Origin: an uncultured Collinsella sp.
GTDB lineage: Bacteria > Actinomycetota > Coriobacteriia > Coriobacteriales > Coriobacteriaceae
Reading direction: 5' to 3'
DNA: 12,960 bases
NCBI GenBank assembly: GCA_900541285.1
Contig: UQJA01000054.1
Coordinates: 1 to 12,960 of the forward strand
The position numbers and the translations under genes are program-made. Of the stretch, positions 7,246 to 12,960 are shown piece after piece (the first letter of the stretch is position 1; the number at the start of each line of letters is the position of its first letter). The notes under the pieces are model-generated. The model made no database searches. It saw nothing but the letters and a program-made list of their open reading frames with translations, and was not told the DNA's origin.

Positions 7246-7737
7246 ATGGCTGCCTCGAATCCGCCTAAGGGGAGCGTTTCTTCTTCGTCCATCAAGCCGG
7301 TTACGCGCAAGGCCGTGCGTTGCCAGCGCGAGGTCGCTTGGCTTGTCACGCAGGCGGCGGGCAGGCTTGTGGCGACCACTCAGGACGTCAATGCGCCTAC
7401 GCCGAGCTTTGTGTTAGCGGCGGCGCTGGATTTTGTGCGCCAATTGGAGCTTGCCGCGCAGGATGCCAACGGCCACCTCGACTACCAGAACGTTATGGCG
7501 CCCGACCTGCAAACGTTCTGTCACATGGCCAAGTTGCCTGCCGCGCCCAATGCGCTTTCGGACGCAAGCTACATGTTTACGCTCTCGGGCGCGGACCTTA
7601 TCCGCGACATCTATGCATACTGCAGCGAGCTCGCCGAGCGCCACGTCTTTGACGCGGCAGAAGTCAAACCGGGAAATGTCATCAAGCTGGTTCTTAGGCT
7701 GTTCTTGATAGACGGGTTCGGGGCCATGCCGGCGTAA
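7246..7737 (+). CDS. Hypothetical protein, 163 residues
   Basis: I do not recognise this protein. The start ATG has GGGAGG (7235-7240) five bases upstream, and codon use matches the neighbouring GC-rich genes, so it is very likely real. The first ~20 residues are Ser/Pro/Lys-rich and polar. The remainder looks mostly helical, with amphipathic stretches around 24-45, 55-75 and 110-135, and a hydrophobic C-terminal segment (VIKLVLRLFLIDGF, ~144-157) too polar and short for a clear membrane helix. No signal peptide, no metal-binding cluster, no catalytic motif. It is divergent from the HNH gene and convergent with the broken AlbA_2/HATPase gene. The 100 bases after its stop hold a short hairpin AATCGA-GGG-TCGATT (7796-7810) without a T-run. 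Confidence 0.7.
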   Translation: MAASNPPKGSVSSSSIKPVTRKAVRCQREVAWLVTQAAGRLVATTQDVNAPTPSFVLAAALDFVRQLELAAQDANGHLDYQNVMAPDLQTFCHMAKLPAAPNALSDASYMFTLSGADLIRDIYAYCSELAERHVFDAAEVKPGNVIKLVLRLFLIDGFGAMPA

Positions 7738-7837
7738 GCCGAGTCTTGAGCATCACCGTCGACTGGGCAACAACCGCTTTACCTTAATGGACGCCAATCG
7801 AGGGTCGATTATTGGGTCGCCTCGTCCACTAACGCAT

Positions 7838-9181
7838 CTATCCCACGCACTCCGACAGTCGATACTTGCGGTTGCGGCTCGTCGCCGGCGCCGTGGGCTC
7901 AAGCTCGCCTTGAGCAATGAGCGCGTTGACGCGCGACCTAACCTGGGAAATTGTGATCCCTGTGTGCTCTGCCAGCTCGCGCGTCCCCAGCTCGCCGTAG
8001 TGTTTGAGTGCCGTCACAATTAAGCCCCCGCCATGATCGGACGGCTCGATCTTTGAACGGTAAAGTACGACCTTGAACCGATCGAATCCCGGGCAGAACA
8101 GGGGCTCGGCCAGACCATGCGCGCGCATGGCATCGATCATCATCGGGATGCCCGAGCCATTGCCCTCAGCCGGCGAACCTGCGTCATCCGGCAGCGGGAC
8201 AATCGACATGAGCTTCACAAGCGTCGCGTTACGGCATCGGGAGCTGCCGTCAAACAAGTTCTCGCGAGTCTTTCCCCCGTAAAGGCCGCCAGGATTCGTC
8301 ACCTCGACACGATCATCAAAGACGTCGACGGCAATCGATTGTCCACAGAACCGATCCCCGTATTCTCGATGGATTACGGCGTTGGCGATTGCCTCGCGCA
8401 GAACCTCCTCGGGAATCTCAAGCGAGTCGACACGCGAGACGCCTTGGACGGTCGAGGTTCGCCGCAAATTCTTGGCGACGGCTGCGACGGCATCCGAGAT
8501 CATCTCGCCCAACGTCCCCTCACAGATTGTGCGGTCCATGAACCTCAGCGACCCCGCCATGCCCTTCTGAGTTCCCGCATGGACAGCCACGTCAATGAAG
8601 AGCTTGGGGTAGAACTGCTGAGGGTAAACGCCCGCGGCAAGGAGGCCGGCCTTGGTAACATTGCCCTGGAAGTCGAGGAAATTCAGACGCTCCATCTTTG
8701 TCTTCTTGTCCGCCGCACCGCGCATCGCTCGAGGCGTCAACGAATAGGCACGCTCTATCGTGCGGTCGACCAGCGACTCGTCGAGATCGCCCACACTCGT
8801 GCCGGGCACCGCATCGCGATCGCTAGGACTCGTCCGTTCATATGACGACAGTGCCAAAACCTCGGTCGACGAGAGTGGGACATCTTTGTCATCGATGCGT
8901 TTGTAGCTGCCGCCTTGAGCGCCCCGCTCTATGACATAGCAAGGCTTGCTCGACGGATCGAGCTCCTCAATCGTAATGACGAGAACGATGACGCCCTGAA
9001 GCTCCACTCGCTCGGTCCTGCGGAGAATGCCGCGGATAGATTTCCCTCGTCTCGGACGAGCGAGGATTTTCGGACAGTCGGATATCGAGAGTGGATATTT
9101 GGACGGTTTTTGGGGCTTTTGCGGCAGATTCCGTCCAAATATCCACTCTCGTTTGGCGAGTGTCCAATTATCCATGCTCAT
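7838..9181 (-). pseudogene. AlbA_2/HATPase regulator-type protein, 5' truncated
   Basis: The frame codes for 447 residues, of which ~46-447 match the family of AlbA_2 (Schlafen-type) domain proteins with a GHKL ATPase-like module, often labelled RecG-like or ATP-binding transcriptional regulator. Visible are the second half of AlbA_2 (VIVLVITIEELDPSSKPCY, ~64-82; GGSYKRIDDKDVPLS, ~90-104), an N-box-like EEVLREAIANAVIHREY (~258-274), DRVEVTNPGGLYGG (~290-303), EGNGSGIPMM (~339-348) and a winged-helix C-terminus (~390-430). The first half of AlbA_2 (the fold with the usual EFK and GG.I.IGV motifs) is absent. Residues 1-45 are instead encoded by a palindromic repeat (9086-9151) and neighbouring sequence. 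The ATGs at 9181 and 9175 have no Shine-Dalgarno site. I infer a gene that lost its 5' end; expression of a shorter functional protein is not excluded. Confidence 0.65.
9086..9151. repeat. Perfect 21-bp inverted repeat with 24-base loop
   Basis: Left arm 9086-9106 begins CGAGAGTGGATATTTGGAC; right arm 9131-9151 is its exact reverse complement. The loop (9107-9130) is T-rich then GC-rich. A further copy of the core, GTCCAATTATCCA (9162-9174), differs from the right-arm core GTCCAAATATCCA (9133-9145) at one position and lies 29 bases on. Such long perfect arms are not chance. It is not followed by a T-run on either strand at the right distance, so a plain terminator is less likely than a dispersed palindromic repeat or regulatory site. 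Confidence 0.85.
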
Positions 9182-9258
9182 GCAGCGGGCACGCGGGACC
9201 TATGCCCAATCCGGCTGCATCGTCGTCAGTTCGCCGCAGAGCCGCGGCCCCATATGGG

Positions 9259-9264
9259 TATACT
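9259..9264 (+). promoter_or_regulatory. -10 box of the M16 peptidase gene
   Basis: TATACT, 52 bases before the ATG at 9317. No good -35 is seen 16-18 bases upstream. Transcription would start near 9271, giving a leader of ~46 bases that contains a perfect 6-bp GC hairpin, CGCCCC-CGCT-GGGGCG (9285-9300), just in front of the ribosome binding site. Confidence 0.45.
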
Positions 9265-9302
9265 CTCGAGGATTCGACTCGATTCGCCCCCGCTGGGGCG
9301 TC

Positions 9303-9309
9303 AAAGGAG
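9303..9309 (+). promoter_or_regulatory. Ribosome binding site that fixes the M16 peptidase start
   Basis: AAAGGAG seven bases before the ATG at 9317. The frame is open back to 8915, but that extension runs through the AlbA_2/HATPase gene on the other strand and the palindrome and has no peptidase similarity. Confidence 0.85.
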
Positions 9310-9316
9310 ACTGCAT

Positions 9317-11971
9317 ATGCCCACTACCTCAACCGACCCGCGCGCCGCTGCCGCCGCACTGCTAGTGCCCGGCACTACCTGCCACGGCTTTGCCGTCGAG
9401 CGCCGCGAGACCGTGCCCGAGCTCGACTCGGACGCCTACGTGCTGCGCCACACTGTCTCGGGCGCTCGCCTGCTGTACCTGGCATGCGACGACGAAAACA
9501 AGGCCTTTGCCATTGGCTTTAAGACGCCGCCGGCCGATTCCACCGGCGTGTTCCATATTCTTGAGCACTCGGTCCTGTGCGGATCGGCAAAGTTCCCCGT
9601 CAAGGAGCCGTTTGTCGACCTGATCAAGAGCTCCATGCAGACGTTCCTCAACGCCATGACCTACCCCGACAAGACCATCTACCCCGTTGCCACCACCAAC
9701 GAGCAGGATCTGTACAACCTGATGGACGTGTACCTGGACGCGGTGTTCAACCCGGCCATCTACACCAAGCCGACTATTTTTGAGCAGGAGGGCTGGCACT
9801 ACGAACTGGACCTGCCGGAGGGCGCCGAGGGCGACAGCAGCTCCGCGAGCCTGCACGAGGGCACGCTGCGCTATAACGGCGTGGTGTTCAACGAGATGAA
9901 GGGTGCGCTGTCCGATCCCATGAGCGTGTTGGACGACGCCGTCAACGCCGCGCTCTATCCCGACACCGCCTATGCACACGAGAGCGGTGGCGACCCGCGC
10001 GCGATCCCCGCGCTCACCTACGAGCAGTTCCTGGACACGCACGCGCGCCACTACAATCCTTCCAACTCTTATATAACGCTCTACGGCGACCTGGACGTGG
10101 ACCGCGCCCTGGCCTTTTTGGGCGAGCGCTATCTGTCGCAGCCGAGTGCCGCGAGCCGCCGCATGGACGCTGCCGTCGCCGCCGGCGAGGACCCGTCCAC
10201 GCTGGCGCCCAATCCGCTGGGCGTGCAGGCGCCCGTGACCTGCGAGTATAAGCGCGTCGAGATGGCCACCACGCCCGAAAACGCCCTGGTGGGCCTGGGC
10301 TTGGTGCTGGGCAGTGCGCTCGACCGCAAGCGCACGATCGCGGCGGACATCCTGTTCGAGGCGCTGCTGGGCTCCAACGAAGCGCCGGTTAAGAAGGCCA
10401 TTCTGGCCGCCGGCCTGGGCGGCAACGTGGTGAGCTACACCGCAGCCGAGAGCCTGCAGCCCTACGAGCTCATCATGCTGCAAAACGCGCAGCCCGGCGT
10501 GGCGCGCGAGCTGCGCCGTGTGTTCCAGGGCGCCTGCCGCGACCTGTGCGAGCACGGCGTTCCGCGCGAGCGCCTGGAAGCCATCATCAGCAGCAACGAA
10601 TACGACCTGCGCCAGCGCGACTACGGTGTCGCCGATGGCGTGGCCATTGCGTGCGACGCGCTGAGCACCTGGCTCTACGATGACGACGCCGCGACGTTGG
10701 CGCTCAAGTACGGCCCGGTGTACGAGGAGCTGCGCGACGAGCTGGACGGCAGCTACTTTGAGGACCTGCTGCGCGAGCTGGTGCTGGACAACGACCATAT
10801 GGCGCTGGTCGAGCTGGTGCCGGTGGACGCCGCCGAGGGTTCGGAGGGTGCCGAGGCCGCCGAGCTAGCAGCCAAGCGCGATGCCATGACCGATGCCGAG
10901 CTGGCCGACGTGGTCGAGCGCACGGCCGCGCTGCGTGCCGCGCAGGAGGCGGAAGACACGCCCGAGGCCAAGGCCACGCTGCCGCGCCTGCGCGTGTCCG
11001 ACATTGGCGAGGCGCGCCCCGAGCCGCCGCTGGTCGTGGACACGACCGCGCCCATCCCCTGCCTGCGCCACGGCATCCCCACCAACCGCCTGGCCTACGC
11101 CATGCAGTATTTCGACCTGAGCTGCGTCACGTTTGAGGACCTGCCCTATGTGACACTGCTCTGCCGCCTGCTTAAGCAGCTACCCACGCGCGAGCACTCG
11201 GCCGAGGAACTCGACAACTTGCTCGCTGGCAAGCTGGGCTTTTTGAGCTTTACGACCGAGGTCATGACCCAGCCCGAAGTGGACGGCGTGCGCCCCTACC
11301 TGCTGGTGAGCGCCGGCGCCCTGTCCGAGAAGATCGACGCGCTGGCGAGTCTACCGCGCGAGGTATGGTCGAGCACGCTTTTGGCAGACGCCGACGCCGA
11401 CCGCATGCGCGACGTGCTCACGCAAATTCGCATTGGGCTTGAGCAGGGCTTTATCAACAACGGCCACTCGGCGGCGCTCGGTCGCGCGATGAGCTACAGC
11501 TCGCCTTCGGCCGTGGTGCGCGAGCAGCTCTCGGGCGTAGACTTCTACCTGTTCCTGCGCGATTTGCTCGACCACTTTGACGAGCGCCTGGACGGCCTGC
11601 GTGCCAAGCTTGCCGAGCTGGCAGGCCGCATCTTTGTGGCCGACGGCTGCCTAGCGAGCTTTACCGGCAGCGATGAGGACTTTAACGCGTACTGGGCCGC
11701 CGCGGGCGACTTGGGGCTGGGAGCTGGCGACGGCGCCGATGCCGGCCGCGACGCGCTCGTGGTGCCGACGCCGTGCGACCGCCACGAGGCTTTTGTCATC
11801 CCTAGCGACATCTGCTTTGCGGCAAGCGCGTGCGACCCGCGTCGCTTGGGCATTGACGTGACGGGCGCCTGGGCGGTTGCCGCCAACGCACTCTCCTACG
11901 ACTACCTGTGGAACGAGATCCGCGTGAAGGGCGGCGCGTACGGCTGCGGATTCCGCGCGGCGTCTTTTTAA
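9317..11971 (+). CDS. M16C metallopeptidase (PreP-like insulinase family), C-terminus cut off
   Basis: 884 residues in frame; genuine to about residue 881. M16C enzymes are zinc oligopeptidases of ~970-1000 residues that close two half-shells around peptides and degrade them. The inverted zinc motif H80-I-L-E-H84 lies in FHILEHSVLCGS, with E83 as catalytic base; the third ligand is a Glu in the IFEQEGWHYE segment (~154-163). The family's EMKGALSDP motif follows at ~194-202. Near the end, R869 and Y875 in RVKGGAYG are the conserved substrate-carboxylate-binding pair. There is no signal peptide, so it is probably cytoplasmic. Directly after GFRAA the frame reads Ser-Phe-stop where roughly 100 more residues are expected, and AraC-coding sequence of a different style begins. 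The stop is thus an artefact of the junction, not a natural end. Confidence 0.9.
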   Translation: MPTTSTDPRAAAAALLVPGTTCHGFAVERRETVPELDSDAYVLRHTVSGARLLYLACDDENKAFAIGFKTPPADSTGVFHILEHSVLCGSAKFPVKEPFVDLIKSSMQTFLNAMTYPDKTIYPVATTNEQDLYNLMDVYLDAVFNPAIYTKPTIFEQEGWHYELDLPEGAEGDSSSASLHEGTLRYNGVVFNEMKGALSDPMSVLDDAVNAALYPDTAYAHESGGDPRAIPALTYEQFLDTHARHYNPSNSYITLYGDLDVDRALAFLGERYLSQPSAASRRMDAAVAAGEDPSTLAPNPLGVQAPVTCEYKRVEMATTPENALVGLGLVLGSALDRKRTIAADILFEALLGSNEAPVKKAILAAGLGGNVVSYTAAESLQPYELIMLQNAQPGVARELRRVFQGACRDLCEHGVPRERLEAIISSNEYDLRQRDYGVADGVAIACDALSTWLYDDDAATLALKYGPVYEELRDELDGSYFEDLLRELVLDNDHMALVELVPVDAAEGSEGAEAAELAAKRDAMTDAELADVVERTAALRAAQEAEDTPEAKATLPRLRVSDIGEARPEPPLVVDTTAPIPCLRHGIPTNRLAYAMQYFDLSCVTFEDLPYVTLLCRLLKQLPTREHSAEELDNLLAGKLGFLSFTTEVMTQPEVDGVRPYLLVSAGALSEKIDALASLPREVWSSTLLADADADRMRDVLTQIRIGLEQGFINNGHSAALGRAMSYSSPSAVVREQLSGVDFYLFLRDLLDHFDERLDGLRAKLAELAGRIFVADGCLASFTGSDEDFNAYWAAAGDLGLGAGDGADAGRDALVVPTPCDRHEAFVIPSDICFAASACDPRRLGIDVTGAWAVAANALSYDYLWNEIRVKGGAYGCGFRAASF

Positions 11972-12234
11972 GTACCAAGCAGTTTCAGCGTGTGTTTACC
12001 GGGCATATAGGGATCAGTCCCAAAGATTTCCTGCGTATAGTCCGTTTCCAGCATGCTTTGTATATGTTGCAGTCTGTTCCGGGCATGACCTTTTCGCGGC
12101 TGGCCTGCGAATGCGGTTTCTACGACCAGCCTCATCTTATCAGCGAGTTTAAAATATTCTCCGGCTATACGCCGAAGGAATACCTGTCCCTCTGTGCACC
12201 CTATTCCGATTATTTTTCTACCGAAAACGACTAA
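11968..12234 (+). pseudogene. AraC-family regulator, C-terminal DNA-binding fragment
   Basis: About 88 residues, beginning in the first helix-turn-helix at LSTKQFQRVF and continuing through the linker (GISPKDFLRIVRF) and the second helix-turn-helix (LACECGFYDQPHLISEFK), ending with the typical SGYTPKEYL. This is nearly the whole second half of an AraC/XylS DNA-binding domain. The sensor domain and the start of the DNA-binding domain (usually 150-200 residues) are missing because the sequence switches to the M16 peptidase gene at about 11957-11970. The frame is open back to 11908 but that part is peptidase DNA read in another frame. The style, including the CAPYSDYFS tail, resembles Bacteroidales regulators. 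It probably controlled the VOC gene just downstream. Confidence 0.85.
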
Positions 12235-12271
12235 TGTCCTTTTTTTCCAAGTTTGCTCCTTCGGCGTGTCC

Positions 12272-12279
12272 TACCTTTG
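12272..12279 (+). promoter_or_regulatory. Bacteroidales-type -7 box before the VOC gene
   Basis: TACCTTTG matches the Bacteroidales -7 consensus TAnnTTTG and lies 44 bases before the ATG at 12324. A TTTG at 12252-12255 could be the -33 box, although 16 bases between them is shorter than usual (~19-21). Confidence 0.5.
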
Positions 12280-12323
12280 CATTGTCAATTGGCAGAAATA
12301 GTTTAACGACAAAAAAAGTGAAC

Positions 12324-12692
12324 ATGAAAAAGTTAGTTTCTTTCTTCGAGATCCCTACGGCAGATTTTGGCAGAGCCGTGAAGTTTTATGAAACAGTGTT
12401 GAACCTGGGATTGAGCGTGATGGAATGCGAATCCGAAAAGATGGCTTTCTTCCCCGACGAGGACGGCTTGGCTCCGGGTGCTATCTCATGGGCGGCCGAC
12501 TTCCTTCCGGCAAAGAACGGCGTGCTTGTCCATCTGAATGTGGACGACATGGATGCAACGCTTGCTCTGATCAAAGCCAACGGTGGCAGCATCGTCCGCG
12601 AAAAGACAAAGATCGAATCCGAAGACCGCGGCTATTTCGCAATGTTTTCCGATAGCGAAGGAAATACGCTGGGATTGTATTCTGATAAGTAA
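12324..12692 (+). CDS. VOC family (glyoxalase/bleomycin-resistance-like) protein
   Basis: 122 residues from MKKLVSFFEIPTADFGRAVKFY, the usual opening of single-domain VOC proteins in which two beta-alpha-beta-beta-beta units make one metal or ligand pocket. The second unit starts at GVLVHLNVDDMDATLALIKANGG (~71-93) and ends with the hallmark DSEGNTLGLYS (~110-120). The substrate cannot be predicted; relatives include glyoxalase-like enzymes and antibiotic-binding proteins. The frame is open 30 codons upstream to 12234, but the start at 12324 opens the conserved fold. No Shine-Dalgarno site precedes it; the leader is A-rich (ACAAAAAAAG), as is normal in Bacteroidetes. The AraC fragment lies 89 bases upstream. 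Codon use and base composition differ from everything left of ~11960. Confidence 0.88.
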   Translation: MKKLVSFFEIPTADFGRAVKFYETVLNLGLSVMECESEKMAFFPDEDGLAPGAISWAADFLPAKNGVLVHLNVDDMDATLALIKANGGSIVREKTKIESEDRGYFAMFSDSEGNTLGLYSDK

Positions 12693-12701
12693 ACATGCTT
12701 G

Positions 12702-12833
12702 AAGGAGGTGCTGTAAAGTCTGTTTTGTCATGACGCACTTGATCCGACAATTCATGCAACGTGTGTTGTCGGTGTAGTATGCGATCCTAGGGCTATCCAA
12801 GGATGACTGTGGAGAGACTTTGGGCACCTCCTT
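12702..12833 (+). other. Possible multi-branched RNA structure downstream of the VOC gene
   Basis: AAGGAGGTGC (12702-12711) pairs perfectly with GCACCTCCTT (12824-12833). After a small internal loop (TGT against GG), AAAGTCT (12715-12721) pairs with AGACTTT (12815-12821). Inside lie two hairpins: CCGACAA/TTGTCGG (12744-12750, 12766-12772) and ATCCT-A-GG/CC-A-AGGAT (12784-12804). The overall form is a 17-bp closing stem around a two-arm junction. It could be a small RNA, a leader element of a gene beyond the window, or an inverted-repeat DNA element. I do not recognise a known RNA family. Confidence 0.35.
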
Positions 12834-12854
12834 GTTATTTCCTGAAAAAACTCC

Positions 12855-12862
12855 TACATTTG
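12855..12862 (+). promoter_or_regulatory. Second Bacteroidales-type -7 box
   Basis: TACATTTG matches TAnnTTTG, with CTTG (three of four bases of the -33 TTTG) 20 bases upstream. It would drive transcription to the right, out of the window. A perfect AATAATC-C-GATTATT palindrome lies shortly downstream, near the expected transcription start. Confidence 0.4.
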
Positions 12863-12937
12863 TTTCCGAATCAAATAATCCGATTATTCAACTTATGAAG
12901 TGGCAACTCTGTATATAGCGTCGTTCTCCCGGACATA

Positions 12938-12958
12938 AGGCAAAAAACTGTTTTGCCT
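12938..12958. terminator. Hairpin at the right edge, possible terminator
   Basis: AGGCAAAA (12938-12945) and TTTTGCCT (12951-12958) pair over 8 bp with a 5-base loop. The A-run before and T-run in the second arm fit a bidirectional terminator, but the window ends two bases later, so any T-tract on the plus strand cannot be seen. Confidence 0.4.
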
Positions 12959-12960
12959 GA

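Noticed and set aside
8117..8845. Plus-strand frame of 242 codons
   Set aside because: Opposite strand of the AlbA_2/HATPase gene, whose ATPase and winged-helix motifs are clear; this frame shows none.
8915..9316. N-terminal extension of the M16 peptidase frame
   Set aside because: Runs through the opposite-strand gene and the palindrome; the ATG at 9317 has a strong ribosome binding site and starts the family homology.
9362..10798. Long open frame on the minus strand (478 codons)
   Set aside because: Antisense to the well-conserved M16 peptidase; the product is a repetitive Val/Gln/His/Gly-rich chain without motifs.
12822..12835. GCACCTCCTT resembles the 3' end of 16S rRNA
   Set aside because: Only about nine bases match and no other rRNA sequence is present upstream; the match is explained as the partner of AAGGAGGTGC at 12702.
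1..12960. CRISPR array, insertion sequence, integrase or phage genes
   Set aside because: No regularly spaced direct repeats and no transposase, integrase or phage structural protein were seen on either strand.

Overview
The first ~11.96 kb reads as the chromosome of a GC-rich actinobacterium. Gene content and protein style suggest a gut Coriobacteriia, most likely Collinsella. This is an inference from codon use, strong AAGGAG-type ribosome binding sites and protein character; no database was searched. The last ~1 kb (from about 11965) looks different: it is visibly AT-richer, its gene lacks a Shine-Dalgarno site, it carries TAnnTTTG boxes typical of Bacteroidales promoters, and its proteins look like Bacteroides/Parabacteroides proteins. 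The two parts meet inside two genes that are each cut at the same point, so I read the window as most probably a chimeric assembly (or a very recent recombination), not one natural locus.

Layout. 1-590 (-): N-terminal part of glmM (phosphoglucosamine mutase), running off the left edge. 610-636: terminator hairpin in front of glmM. 674-2986 (-): a large single-pass membrane protein with a DUF4012 domain and a low-complexity N-terminal tail. 3135-4157 (-): a ten-helix EamA-type transporter. 4447-4521 (+): tRNA-Val(GAC) with a strong promoter, an AT-rich upstream element and a good terminator. 4816-5502 (+): DUF5710 protein with two CxxC knuckles. 5541-5825 (-): small zinc-ribbon protein. 5948-7030 (-): HNH endonuclease of the McrA-like restriction type. 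7246-7737 (+): unrecognised 163-residue protein. 7838-9181 (-): AlbA_2/HATPase (RecG-like 'Schlafen' regulator type) gene that has lost its 5' part; the lost part is replaced by a palindromic repeat with perfect 21-bp arms. 9317-11971 (+): M16C metallopeptidase (PreP-like), cut near its C-terminus at the junction. 11968-12234 (+): C-terminal DNA-binding end of an AraC regulator. 12324-12692 (+): VOC/glyoxalase-like protein. 12693-12960: non-coding, with a possible multi-branched RNA fold, a second Bacteroidales-type promoter box and a terminal hairpin.

How the parts fit. GlmM and the DUF4012 protein point to cell-envelope work (UDP-GlcNAc precursor supply and an extracytoplasmic domain of unknown function), though a terminator separates them. 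The HNH nuclease, the zinc-ribbon protein and the broken AlbA_2/HATPase gene form a small accessory patch that could be defence-related. The AraC fragment and VOC gene are a plausible regulator-target pair of the foreign segment. I found no transposase, integrase, CRISPR array or phage gene.
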